Positions 30,618 to 41,832 of a stretch of DNA of 64,000 bases are shown here, in pieces. The translations under genes were made by a program, and so were the position numbers. Source of the stretch: Siphonodentalium dalli (lineage: Eukaryota > Mollusca > Scaphopoda > Gadilida > Siphonodentaliidae); NCBI GenBank assembly GCA_032622095.1, contig CP136067.1:193652052-193716051 (forward strand). The letters run 5' to 3'. Each line of letters opens with the position of its first letter. Within the stretch, counting starts at the first letter, position 1. Under the pieces are notes generated by a model. It had not been told where the DNA came from and made no database searches. It saw only the letters and a list, made by a program, of their open reading frames with translations.

Positions 30618-31228
30618 CAGTAATGCCCTAAATAATTGACTCCTTAACCACAGCAGAATTATGGGTAACTTTTCAGGATTTAGTCGGAGAAATATGGCTT
30701 GTTGCCATTCATCAGAAAGCTCTCACTGAGAGCTTTCCGATGAATGGCAACAAGCCATATTTCCGAATAAATCCTGAAAAGTTACCAATAATTCTGCTGT
30801 GGTTAACCCTTTACCCAACAAACCGGCCAAAACCGGCCAAATAAAGCTGCAACAGCCTAAATTATCTTCGGTCTGTCTCAATAGAACCATACAAATATGG
30901 ATATTATTGGAACCGGCTCCTTGACCACATTGTGATAGTTACAGTTACGCCCTGTGCCAATGCATTCTCTTATATATGCGAGTCGACCATAGGTCGCCTC
31001 GCATATATAAGAGAATGCATTGGCCTAAAAAAAATCTTTTATTAACACTTTTTACCATTTTTTCTTACATTCTTTAACAATTTTATAATTTTTAATGTGT
31101 TAAGCCAATGCATTCTCTTATATATGCGAGGCGACCTATGGTCGACTCGCATATATAAGAGAATGCATTGGCACAGGGCCGTTCTGTTGGGTAAAGGGTT
31201 AATGAGTCGATTATTTAGGGCATTACTG
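30618..31228. mobile_element. MITE family A copy 9, split by a B1 element
   Basis: CAGTAATGCCCTAAATAATT to TTAGGGCATTACTG, flanked by TA. The right arm is interrupted at CTGTGGTTAA, where the full B1 element 30803-31202 sits. The arm continues after the second TTAA as TGAGTCGATTATTTAGGG. Confidence 0.92.
30803..31202. mobile_element. MITE family B1 copy 5, nested in family A
   Basis: TTAACCCTTTACCCAACAAA to GTTCTGTTGGGTAAAGGGTTAA, both hairpins intact. The host site in other A copies reads GTGGTTAAGGAGTCGAT with a single TTAA, so this is a direct demonstration of TTAA duplication on insertion. Confidence 0.95.
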
Positions 31229-31350
31229 TAACTCTGACTTGCTGTGTGGGAGTCAAGCTCTGTCATCTGGACAACCACAATTTTTTTTATATCTAGGTCA
31301 AAAAAGAGGCATAACTCACCAAAATCACCAGACCATAACTATCTTTTTTT

Positions 31351-31625
31351 TATACCCCCTCCCCCGCAATGAGTTGTAGGGGGGTATACTGGAATAAGCT
31401 TGTCCGTCGGTCGAGCCGTTCATACATCCATCTGTCCATGGACATTTTGTCCGAGCTTTTATTCCTACATTTTTCAAATGTTTTAAAACTTGGCACAGAT
31501 ATTTAGTACCATGGGAACATGTGCACCTGCGATTATGAGGTCTGGCTGACTTTTTTTTCTGGAGTTATCCCCCCTTTGTCGACTCAGAACATTTTCTAAA
31601 GGTGTATGATTTTGTCCGAGCTTTT
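31351..31625 (+). mobile_element. Family I copy 3, truncated and diverged
   Basis: ATACCCCCTCCCCCGCAATG, GTATACTGGAATAAGCTTGT, then one tandem unit with ACCATGGGAACATGTGCACC and GGAGTTATCCCCCC. The CACACCTCTA end is missing. Confidence 0.65.
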
Positions 31626-31629
31626 GGTT

Positions 31630-32077
31630 TGAATTTTTAGGTTGTGGAAATATACCCAACAATCAAGCAACAGACTAGTGGTCCGTGTTCCATGTTCTTA
31701 CATCGCTCGGATAGTCATAATTTAAACTGAGCAAATGTTTTGATTCACTTTTCCACTATAGTATGATAATGATAACGTAATTTCATCAGGGAATGGCGTG
31801 ATAAATAGATCGGCATGATATATGGCATAATATGTCCTTTTTTAATTGTGAATGGCATGACTTATCGAGGCCGAGAGACCGTTTCCATGGTTGTGCACGA
31901 TATGTGCCAACTATATAATTTGGCATATTGTATGACACTTTAATGTATATTCTGAACACAGAATTTATAGATTCCATGAGATTCCATCATTTTAAATCCG
32001 GTTACTTGTGCTGCTATTGTTTGTTTTTTTTTGTAAGGTGGTGTCTCACCCAAGTTTTGCACTTTGAGTGAGAGATG
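31630..32077. other. Unique sequence
   Basis: No gene or named repeat seen. Confidence 0.45.
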
Positions 32078-32324
32078 TTAACCCTTTGAGTGCCAGGTCG
32101 ATTTATGTATCAACCCATATACCCTGTGCCAATGCATTCTCTTATATATGCGAGTCGACCATAGGTCGCCTCGCATATATAAGAGAATGCATTGGCCTAA
32201 CAATTTTGATTTATTTTTTTTGACAATTTTTGACAATTTTAATAATTTATTCTTATATTCTTTAACAGACTTATTTTGTAGGTTTAGGGCCGATGAGATC
32301 GGCCCCTGGTACTCAAAGGGTTAA
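32078..32324. mobile_element. MITE family B2 copy 3
   Basis: TTAACCCTTTGAGTGCCAGG to CCCCTGGTACTCAAAGGGTTAA with TTAA on both sides, a single hairpin and the GGGCCGATGAGATCGG segment. Confidence 0.9.
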
Positions 32325-33240
32325 AGTCATACAGTAATTTGAAACATCATAATATATGCCTATTATGTGCATTCTAGATGTGGAATTAGTTTTATTTTTT
32401 CATATTATATGCAACCTTGAATGGAATGACCTGTCTTTTAGGACAGCACCTTCTAAGGCAGTCGTAAATGAATTTCGAAGTACAATTGCTAATTGCGCTC
32501 GTACATTGAATGAAAGAACCCCTCATTTCAGTTTGCACATTCTGGGGAAGCCCTTGGAAATCCTGCCACCTGATTGGCTGGCGTCTTTAAAAAACGCCAG
32601 CTTTTGTATACAATTAAACACGTGGAACATCTAATTTTAGCTTACGGGCGTGGATAAAGTTGCAAATTAAATTCAGAGCTTTGTCATGCACCTTTACTGT
32701 AGTGTAAACCCCCTGATTTGCGTCCAAATTAAAATGTGTGTTTGATATAGAAAGACCAATTGAAACTGTAGATACTCTACGTGACACACGGAAAGTATAC
32801 TATAAATCGGGGTTGTGGAATAATTTAATGTGGTCCTGTATTATTTTATTCATAATAGTTCGCACAATTAAATGGTGACCGTTGACCCAAAATGAGGACA
32901 AGTTACATAATCACAAACAAAAACTTATACGAAATCAAAATTTGCATTGTTTACGGTACCACTGCAGCACTCATAATGCGATGATGTTTCACGAGATATT
33001 GGTGGGCTTCAATCTACTATAAACCCACGGATATATGCGGCCACATCAAAACGTAGGTTTGAAATGATTGTGACACGGAAAATAGCATGTGTATCTTATT
33101 ATATAAATCGGGGTCTGGGAATAATTTATTTGGGACTTTAATCTTCTATTAATAATAGTTCATTATTAAACGAAGTTTGAATTGTTCGTTTCTTGGCACC
33201 AAAATGATTGACGTGTATAAATTAGTCTATTTTGGGAGTC
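32325..33240. repeat. AT-rich sequence with a diverged direct repeat
   Basis: A segment with GACACACGGAAAGTATACT, ATAAATCGGGGTTGTGGAAT and TCATAATAGTTCG (32782-32866) recurs about 290 bp on as GACACGGAAAATAGC, ATAAATCGGGGTCTGGGAAT and TAATAATAGTTCA (33071-33175). The frame at 32356-32634 is not recognised. Confidence 0.55.
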
Positions 33241-33470
33241 GCTTGCCAGAATAATGACGTCACTCGCTCTGTTGTTTCGATAAGACGTACCGTGCGCGAC
33301 TTTGGGAGCAAATATACGCTAAGTTTACTAAGACTGCTTCTAAGGTACACACATCACCACACCAAATTTGGTTGAAATCGGACCAGCAGTCTGGGAGAAA
33401 AATGCGAACAGACAGATGAATGGACAGACAGATCCTACTCTTTTATATATATATGTCAGAGATATGGAGG
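33240..33470 (+). repeat. Retroposon-like 3' end (inferred)
   Basis: CACACCAAATTTGGTTGAAA, TCGGACCAGCAGTCTGGGAG, a CAGACAGATGAATGGACAG run and TATATATATA form the kind of tail seen on many invertebrate retroposed repeats. A related tail is near 54650-54715. No reverse transcriptase is attached. Confidence 0.4.
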
Positions 33471-33624
33471 CACGGACTCAGTATGAGTGTTCATTGCTTC
33501 ATATTTGCATGAACAAATTCTCATTTCTTATCGAAATGGCCATGTGTCGATCGGAATGGTACATTGATATGTTCCTCAAACCAAATCAAGCTTGAAAACC
33601 GGTCCCGATTTTCATATATATATA

Positions 33625-33965
33625 GATTTAGCTCACCATGTCTTTGTTGCTTGGTTATTGCATACATTATGATCAATTAGGTAATTCATCTTAGATTTAT
33701 GGAAATTTGAAGATGATTCTGATTTTCATATACTGGTTTCCGCAAAGTTGATCAAAAAGTTTCTACACATATTAGTTATTATGAAAAAGATATAAAAAAG
33801 ATGTACATTAGTCGTGGGTGGGGGATACCCTGTTACACAGACATTTGCAATTTGTGCCTATATTAATTGTGTGGCATTCCCAGCATGGGAACTGGGTCAT
33901 CTCCCCAGGCTATTGTATTGGATACTCCTCAGACTTCACACATCATTTAATGTTTTAATGAGAAA
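33625..33965 (+). repeat. Family N repeat copy 2, with extra segment
   Basis: TTTAGCTCACCATGTCTTTG to CACACATCATTTAATGTTTTAA matches copy 1. It has about 107 extra bases (33739-33845, containing GTGGGTGGGGGATACCC) absent from copy 1. Confidence 0.68.
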
Positions 33966-34077
33966 TAAATTAACTCTGACTAACTGATGTGGGAGCCTTG
34001 TAGAATCTAGTACTTACCTGTGTTACAGAGATTGTTTATTACATTAGCTTTCTGCCATCCAGGGATGATTGTCTTCA

Positions 34078-34530
34078 GGTACACAATCCGATCAGACGGT
34101 CCCCATATCATCAAGATACAACAACAACAACATTTCTTCAAAATAAGCTTTAGTTATCAGGATCGATTAATTGCAACAAAATAATGCTAACCACTGTCAA
34201 ATATGGTATCAAATTTCCCAAAACTTGTTATTTATCAACATTTTGTTCAATGAAATATCGCCGTATTATCACTTGAGTATTCATGAAATTTGGCCATATT
34301 ACCACTTGTTTTTAGAGTTATCCATCTTGATCTGCAATTTTGACCGAGACCATCCGTATGACAGCATGTTTCTGGGCCACAAACAATTGAAATAACAAAC
34401 TTCAAAAAATGATATCTGATCACTCTGAGCGTTGATGGGTAGGTTCCTCAACTCAATTTAACTATTTTTTACCCTTAAGCCAAAGAAATAGTAATTTAGG
34501 GGTGTTTAAAATCAGATTTAGTACCTTTAA
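34078..34530. mobile_element. MITE family G copy 3
   Basis: GGTACACAATCCGATCAGAC to AATCAGATTTAGTACCTTTAA, with inverted ends and a TTAA at the right. The interior aligns with copy 2. Confidence 0.75.
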
Positions 34531-35173
34531 GGCATCAACATGCAGCAACAGAGGCCAAAAATGGGCCCCATTCCCTATGGGAAATAGTCAGGTTTATTAC
34601 CAATTATTGACCCCCAAAATTCCAAATTCACAGAAGGACTTGAGTTTGAGTTATTTATTCATTCAACACATACAATTGTCAATAGACAAATTGTCAATAG
34701 ACAAATAATAACATAGTTATACATAGTTATACAATTTCAACATAATACATAGGAAGTAATAATAGAAAGTAGGAAGTGTGATACCAATGTATTAATATGA
34801 TATATGGTATTATGGAAGTAAGATATGTTGAAGGGGGGATGCTAGAAGTTTACACTTGGTAAAACTTGATAAGTATTTTTGAATTTTTATTTTTATTTTC
34901 CGGTTATCCAATTCTTTTGTTATGTTTTTATATCTGAAATGATGGGTGAATTATTCATGTTCCTGATTTAGGTTTTCCATTGAATGGGCTGCTATTCGAC
35001 ATACTTTTCTAAAAGATGAAGTTTATATTTTCTTTTAAATGTAAAAGTGTTTTCGCAGTTCTTTAGGTTTTTATCTAAGGAATTCCATAGAGTTGTTCCA
35101 ATGTTTCTTGTACAAAATGGTTTGGTATTGGTTCTCCTGTAGAATATAATTGGATAAAAAAACTCAGGATGCT
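34531..35173. other. AT-rich sequence
   Basis: Short tandem words at 34670-34740 (AATTGTCAATAGACAAATTG; ACATAGTTATACATAGTTAT). Near 35060, GGAATTCCATAGAGTTGTTCC resembles a retroelement-linked segment near 56810. No gene. Confidence 0.45.
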
Positions 35174-35955
35174 GTTATTATACCCCCCGCAACGAAGTTA
35201 GGGGGGGTATACTGGAGTCAGCTTGTTTGTCCGTCCGTCGTCCGTCCGTCCGTGGACACAAATTTGTCCGGAGTTTTTCTCAGTCGTTTTTTGATCAATT
35301 TCCGTGAAACTTGGCACAGACATCAACCACCATGGGAACCTGTGCACCTGCGATTATGACGTCTGTCGGACATTTTTTGGTGGAGTTATCCCCCCTTTTT
35401 CGACTTAGAAATTTTTCGCAACATGTATACTTTTGTCCGAGCTTTTATTCCTACATATTTTGGTCATTTTTTTTAAAACGTGGCACAGATATTTAGTACC
35501 ATGGGAACTTGTGCACCTGCGATTATGACGTCTGTCGGACATTTTTTGGTGGAGTTATCCCCCTTTTTCGACTTAGAAACTTTTTTTGCAACATGCATAA
35601 TTTTGTCCGAGCTTTTATTCCTACATTTTTCAGTCAATGTTTTTTAATCTTGGCACTGTTATTTAGTACCATGGGAACCTGTGCACCTGCGATTATGACG
35701 TCTGTCCGACATTTTTTGTGTGGAGTTATTCCCCTTTTTCGACTTAGAATTTTTTTCGCAACATACATAATTTTGTCCAAGCTTTTATTCCTACATTTTT
35801 CGGTCAATAGGTTTAAGATTAGGGTTATGGTTGTACACCTGCAATGGGAACTGTTAATTTATTATTTTAACTAAATGTTTACTGACATGTGAAACATCTT
35901 AGTATTTTAAAAACAGGGGGGTATCCGTAGTCCCATTGGGACAGTCACACCTCTA
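35174..35955 (+). mobile_element. Family I (CCGTCC type) copy 2
   Basis: Same hairpin start (TATACCCCCCGCAACGAAG), CCGTC run, tandem units and CACACCTCTA end as copy 1. By eye it is nearly identical over most of the length. GTTA(T) lies on both sides, so a 4-5-bp target duplication is likely. It too has a 121-codon frame made of the tandem units. Confidence 0.75.
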
Positions 35956-35959
35956 GTTA

Positions 35960-36350
35960 TCGATCGAGTTATCAATTTCTGGGGATCATAAAAATGAGCC
36001 GTGTCTGTCCGTTTGTCCATTTCTGATGGAGTTAAGCCCCTTTATTGACTTAGAATTGCTGTTCATTTCATTGTCCAGGTGATAACCTGAATAATATATT
36101 TCATAATTTCATGAAACTTGGTATGTGGCCTTCATATTAGAAAGTTCCGATCAATATCAAATTTGGGTCTGGTCCAACCATTTCTGATGGAGTTATGCCC
36201 CTTTTCATCAGTTTTGTTCTGGTGTTCGAACTAATTATAGATCAATGTCCCCAAAAAATAAAACGTGTTGTCTAGCAGTCTTTTCTTTGATCTCTGGAAC
36301 TTGGGAGAAATGTTAAAAACGCAAGAAGTATAATGTATACACCCCTAGTT
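35960..36350 (+). repeat. CCGTC/GTTATGCCCC-type repeat fragment
   Basis: GTGTCTGTCCGTTTGTCCAT, TCTGATGGAGTTAAGCCCCT and TGATGGAGTTATGCCCC, a two-unit version of the arrangement in family J. No gene. Confidence 0.5.
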
Positions 36351-36353
36351 AAA

Positions 36354-36560
36354 TGGTCCTGCTGATGTACTATGATGTTGGTGGCTCATGCTGAATTGCT
36401 ATGATGCCAATGGGGCAAAATGATGCTGTCAATAAAATGTACCGTTAGTTTTCCTAAAGTTGTCATTTTCGCTAATCCGAGCGATTTGAGAAAAAAACAT
36501 TGTCTATACGAAACATCAAAAACTTATATATTTTTAATTAACTTGACTTAATACTGGTGT
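36354..36560 (+). mobile_element. Family H copy 2, left end only
   Basis: TTAAATGGTCCTGCTGATGT, CTATGATGTTGGTGGCTCAT, GGGGCAAAATGATGCTGTCA and GAAACATCAAAAACTTA align with the left end at 2980. No matching right end nearby. Confidence 0.68.
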
Positions 36561-36587
36561 GGGAGACTTACAGAAGCTGGTAGCTGG

Positions 36588-36790
36588 TACCTACCTGTCT
36601 AACTTTGCCTACTTTTATTTCCCTTAATTAGTTCATTTTCATTAATTTTTATTTTGTTTAATTTTGTTGATATTCGGTATATGAGCTTAGTACTTACCTG
36701 TCTAACTTTGACTACTTTTATTGCCCTTAATTAGTTCATTTCGTTAATTTATTTTGTTTAATAATTAATGTGTGGATATTCAGTATAGGA
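36588..36790 (+). repeat. Two-copy tandem duplication, about 108 bp
   Basis: TACCTGTCTAACTTTGCCTA, CTTAATTAGTTCATTT, TTTTGTTTAAT and GATATTCGGTATA recur as TACCTGTCTAACTTTGACTA, CTTAATTAGTTCATTT, TTTTGTTTAAT and GATATTCAGTATA. Confidence 0.75.
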
Positions 36791-36885
36791 GATTTCCCCA
36801 ACAATGTCTACATTTGATATTGATTGTCTGTCAATCATTGTCAACAGATATCAACTGATTTCAGTTAATATTGGGTTAGATCATG

Positions 36886-37380
36886 CCATGAGTCTCTACT
36901 CTGGCTAACGCCCGTAGAGATCATATTCCACTAGTACAAAACCTGCAAACTTTTTGAAGTTTTGACAGGGAACCTCATAAAATCGAAAAAATAACTCAGG
37001 GGAATATATTTCTTTGTTATTATCTGTTTCTTAATAATGTATCCCAACTCAAAATTTTATGATTTAAGTGACTCTGTGAGCAATATTGCTTTGCGTTTCT
37101 TCCAATTACTAGTATGGAATTTCTCCTAGGTCAAAAATGTAATGTTTATTGCGATATCAGCTCACAAAAGTCACAGAAAAGCATGCTAAGTTGGGACATT
37201 CACCTACAGTGATTTACATCATTAAGGAACAGATAATAATTAAGAAATATATTCCCTGTGTTATTTTTCGACTTTACAAGGTTTCCTGTCAAAATCTCAA
37301 AAAGTTCCAAGGTTTTGTTCTGGTGGAATATGATCTCTACGGGCGTTATAGCCAGAGTAGAGATTCATGACATGATCTAA
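36886..37380. mobile_element. Family K copy 2
   Basis: TTAGATCATGCCATGAGTCT to GATTCATGACATGATCTAA, inverted ends and interior aligned with copy 1 at 705, without the G run. Cleanest example of the family here. Confidence 0.78.
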
Positions 37381-37853
37381 TATTTTATATGTCAGTATTG
37401 TCACAATTCCTCAAGAGTGTTGTGTTTGATAGCCAGTTACAATAATTAATGCATTATTTAATCCAAGCCCATGCAGCTATTGTAACTGGACCCCGCATCT
37501 CTGATGAAATTCTTGTTTATCCATCAAACGACATCTGCATTTATTGCAACACTTTTATTAAATCTTTGCATTATACCATATGGACTGATATTTCTTTAAC
37601 CCTTTACCCAACAAACCGGCCAAAACCGGCCAAATAAAGCTTCAACAGCCTAAAATATCTTCGGTCTGTCTCAATAGAACCATACAAATATGGATATCAT
37701 TGGAACCGGCTCCTTGACCACATTGTGATAGTTACAGTTATGCCCTGTGCCAATGCATTCTCTTATATATGCGAGTCGACCATAGGTCGCCTCGCATATA
37801 TAAGAGAATGCATTGGCCTAAACAAAATCTGTTTTAACACTTTTTACCATTTT

Positions 37854-40073
37854 TAGCTCAACTTACTTTTGTAAGTTTGAGCTATTGCCATGGCTTGGCG
37901 TCCGTCGTCCGTGTGTGCGTGTGTCCGTGTGTACGTGTGTCTGTGTGTCCGTGTGTCCGTGTGTCCGTCAACAATTTCCTTTGGCGCGGGCTACAGGTCG
38001 TACCTTTGATCTGATCTTTATGAAATTTTGCATGAATGTTGACATTGACATGTAGATGGGAACGAGTCATTTTGGGGTCATTCGGCCAAAAAACATGGCC
38101 GCTGGTTCAAAATTCAATCCATTGGCGCGGGCTACAGGTCGTACTGTTCGTTTGATCATCATGAAATTTGTCATGGATGTTAATATTGACATGTAGATGG
38201 GAACGAAGCATTTTGGGGTCGTTCGGGCCCAAAAAACATGGCCGTCAGCAGCCATCTTGGATTTTACTCTTTGCATGACTAAATCATTTGGCGCAGGCTA
38301 CAGGTCGTAGTTTTGACCGGAACTTCATGAAATTTGTCATGGATGTTAACAATGACATGTAGATGGGAACGAGTGATTTTGGGGTTGTTCGGCCAAAAAA
38401 CATGGCCGCCAGCAGCCATCTTGGATTTTACTCTTTGCATGACTAAATCCTTTGGCGCGGGCTACAGGTCGTACCTATGGTCTGATCTTTATGAATTTTG
38501 TCATGAATGTTGACATTGACATGTAGATGGGAACGAGTCATTTTGGGGTCATTCGGCCAAAAAACATGGCTGCTGGTGGCCATTTTGGATTTCAAAATTC
38601 AATCCATTGGCGTGGGCTACAGGTCGTGCTGTTCGTCTGATCATCATGAAATTTGTCATGGATGTTAATATTGACATGTAGATGGGAACGAGTGATTTTG
38701 GGGTTGTTCGGCCAAAAAAACATGGCCGCCAGCAGCCATCATGGATTTTACTCTTTGCATGACTAAATTCTTTGGCGCGGGCTACAGGTCGTACCTAAGG
38801 TCTGATCTTTATGAATTTTGTCATGAATGTTGACATTGACATGTAGATTGGAACGAGTCATTTTGGGGTCATTCGGCCAAAAAACATGGCCGCTGGTGGC
38901 CATTTTGGATTTCAAAATTCAATCCATTGGCGTGGGCTACAGGTCGTGCTGTTTGTCTGATCATCATGAAATTTGTCATGGATGTTAATATTGACATGTA
39001 GATGGGAACGAGTAATTTTGGGGTCGTTCAGCCAAAAAACATGGCCGCCAGCAGCCATCTTGGATTTTACTCTTTGAATGACTAAATTCTTTGGTGCAGG
39101 CTACAGGTTGTAGCTTTGGTCAGAACTTCATGAAATTTGTCATGGATGTTAACAATAACATGTCGATGGGAACAAGTGATTTTGGGGTCGTTCGGCCAAA
39201 AAACATGGCCGCCAGCAGCCATCTTGGACTTTACTCTTTGCATGACTAAATCCTTTGGCGCGGGTTACAGGTAGTACCTTTGGTCTGACCTTTATGAAAT
39301 TTGTCATGAATATTGATATTGACATGTATATGGGAACGAGTCATTTTGGGGTCATACGGCCAAAAAACATGGCTGCTGGCAGCCATCTTGGATTTCAAAA
39401 TTCAATCCATTGGCACAGGCTACAGGTCGTACTGTTTGTCTGATCATCATGATATTTATCATGGATGTTAATATTAACATGTAGATGGGAACGAGTCATT
39501 TTGGGGTCATTTGGCTAAAAAACATGTCCGCCAGCAGCCATATTGGATTTTACTCTTTGCATGAATAAATCCTTTGGTGCGGGCTACAGGTCGTAACTTT
39601 GGTCGGAACTTCATGAAATTTGTCATGTATGTTAACAATGACATGTAGATGGGAAACGAGTCATTTTGGGGTCGTTCAGCCGAAAAACATGGCCGCCAGC
39701 AGCCATCTTGGATTTTACTCTTTGCATGACTAAATCCATTGGCACAGGCTACAGGTCATACCTTTGATCAGATCATTATGAGATTTGTAAAGGCTGTAGA
39801 TGGGAACAAGTCATTTTGGGGTAATTCGGAAAAAAACATGGCTGCCGGTGGCCATTTTAGAATTTACTCTTTGCATCAATAAATCCTTTGGCACACCATA
39901 ATCACCACATCCCTGATCCGATCATTATGAAACCTGTTATGAATGTTGATATTGACATGTACGTCTAGTCTTACTAAGACATTTCAATTAGCACTTTTCC
40001 TATTCCTCCATTTACTGTCGACCATTAAATTATTCCCCTACCTAAGTTGAGCTACAGTGTCATTGACACTTTC
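37854..40073 (+). mobile_element. Array-carrying element inside B1
   Basis: TAGCTCAACTTAC at the left and TAAGTTGAGCTACAGTGTCA near the right end are inverted. After GCCATGGCTTGGCGTCCGTC and a TGTGTCCG run comes a long tandem array. CATTT occurs at both junctions with the host and may be the target duplication. Related ends occur near 53030 (CCCCTCTTCGGATAGAGTGTCA). Class unknown; no protein seen. Confidence 0.72.
37979..39960 (+). repeat. Tandem array, 13 units of about 143-165 bp in three types
   Basis: Each unit starts TTTGGCGCGGGCTACAGGTC and contains CATGAAATTTGTCATGGATG, GACATGTAGATGGGAACGAG and GGCCAAAAAACATGGCCGCC. Starts lie near 37979, 38122, 38287, 38451, 38606, 38771, 38926, 39091, 39255, 39409, 39574, 39738 and 39890. 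The bases after CAGGTCGTA define three types that follow each other as a-b-c, a-b, a-b-c, a-b-c, a. Confidence 0.88.
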
Positions 40074-40198
40074 ATTTCTTACATTCTTTAACAATTTTAT
40101 AATTTTTAATGTGTTAAGCCAATGCATTCTCTTATATATGCGAGTCGACCATAAGAGAATGCATTGGCACAGGGCCCTTCTGTTGGGTAAAGGGTTAA

Positions 40199-41099
40199 TT
40201 ACTGAACAAAAACAATTATAATTCTGATTTATTTCAGAATTTATTAAGATCATGAAATTTCCAACCAAAGGATGTACCTGTATTGTTGTTTAAGTTTAGG
40301 TGTATGGCTGTAAGCTATGATGTGTGACTCCTTTTGGAAACGCCAATTAACCCAGGATTCTATGGTTCAGCATGTACACATGTTTTTAATCTCTAGAGTT
40401 ATTATCCCAATGAAAAGACTATGAATCCTGGGCTTAAAGGGGTATTACTGCTGGTGACAGGTTGGTGGCAACACCTGGCAAATATTGTCCAGTTCATTAT
40501 TGCCCAATCTCAGTTAATAACCTCTGGTTTTCAAATGTATATCATGTCATTACAATTCCTGTTATTGATTACTAAGACACATATGTTTTTCAAGCACTGT
40601 TGCACAACCACATATTTCGAAAAGCCTATTATTTTTAGTTCAATAGTACAATCCTACCTGGGCAAAAATAGCTGGACCGTAACCTTTTTGTTTCAAGATA
40701 CACAGCCCTCAAAATTAGGAAATATATCTCATTGCAAATTGAATGATGTGGCATGTTAGATAACAAATGTTGCCACAGTGTTTCCCAGGGCATTGCTTAT
40801 TGCCGTCGCCAATTTCGAGGACTGGATACATGCACTTCAATTAGAAAAATGCTCTGGGATATGCATGTACATGTATGTCTCGTTTGCTTTATATCTAGTA
40901 CGTTGTCTGCCCTACAATTAATCCACTGCATGCCCTTGGTAACTAGGTGTTGAGCACTTCCCTGTCACCCTCACTCACTATATATGTATACTACAAACAA
41001 CAGGAGGGACTTGATTAGAAGGGGTGTTCAACTTTAAATTTCCTGCACTTCCTTCAGCCAGAACAAAATCCATATTCTGAGAAAATTTCATTTACACCC
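40199..41099. other. Unique sequence
   Basis: No repeat family match except a TTAAAGGGGTATTACTGC start near 40434 that looks like a TTAA-element end. The 112-codon frame at 40421-40759 shows no domain I recognise and runs through that likely element end. Confidence 0.45.
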
Positions 41100-41117
41100 C
41101 TCTCCATTGGGTTGGAA

Positions 41118-41312
41118 TTTTGCAACTGGTAGTACCTTCTCAGCTGTTGGAATTTTTCAACCTATACATGAATATTCAGTCGAAAAGCAGGAGAATATTC
41201 AAATCTGTCAACACCCCCCTCACTACACTCTCCCCTTCCCCACACTACCCCCCCCCCCCATTTCCCAACTGGCAGTACCTACCCAGCTGTTGGAATTTTA
41301 CAATCTATCATG
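41118..41312 (+). repeat. Diverged direct repeat with C runs
   Basis: AACTGGTAGTACCTTCTCAG with CTGTTGGAATTTTTCAA (41118) recurs as AACTGGCAGTACCTACCCAG with CTGTTGGAATTTTACAA (near 41268). C-rich runs separate and follow the copies. Confidence 0.7.
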
Positions 41313-41379
41313 CCCCCATGACTACATCCCTGTGTCCCCCCCCCCTCGTGTATGTCTACATGTGGTGTACCCTCACTAA

Positions 41380-41783
41380 TTAAAGGTACAACAACATTTT
41401 TTGAAATGCTGCTTCAGTTAACAGAATTGATTAATTGCCCAAAAATAATGCTAACCACAGTCAACTATACTATAAATTTTCCCAAAACATGTTATATATC
41501 AACATTTTGTTCAACAAAATTTGACTGGATTGTCAAATATCTAACACCCAAAGCCACTTGATTTTAGAGTAATCCATCTTCATCCGCAAGTTGGTCCGAG
41601 AAATATTTGTTTGGCTGCCAAAAATTACATATCTGGGGAAATAACAAAAATTTCAAAAATTGATTTCTGATCACTCTGGGCTTTGATGGGTGCATGGGTT
41701 CCTCGACTCAAATAAAATATTTTTTACCCCAAAGTCAAAGAAATAGTAATTTGGGAGCGTTCATTCAGATTATGCATCTTTAA
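41380..41783. mobile_element. MITE family G copy 4, TTAA on both sides
   Basis: TTAAAGGTACAACAACATTT to TTATGCATCTTTAA. The interior (GGCTGCCAAAAATTACATAT; TGATCACTCTGGGCTTTGAT) aligns with copies 2 and 3. This copy best shows that family G has TTAA flanks. Confidence 0.75.
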
Positions 41784-41832
41784 GTGTGGAGGCTACAGAG
41801 CACCACCATGATTTTATAATGGCTGGAAAATA

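Larger units (their letters stand above)
37596..40198. mobile_element. MITE family B1 copy 6, split by a 2.2-kb element
   Basis: Left part TTAACCCTTTACCCAACAAA through the first hairpin to ACACTTTTTACCATTTT. Right part TTCTTACATTCTTTAACAAT, the truncated second hairpin and TTCTGTTGGGTAAAGGGTTAA. Both parts match copies 2 and 5. TTAA lies at both outer ends. Confidence 0.9.

Noticed and set aside
40421-40759. 112-codon frame of mixed hydrophobic character
   Set aside because: No recognised domain, no splice or promoter signals, and it runs through sequence resembling a TTAA-element end.
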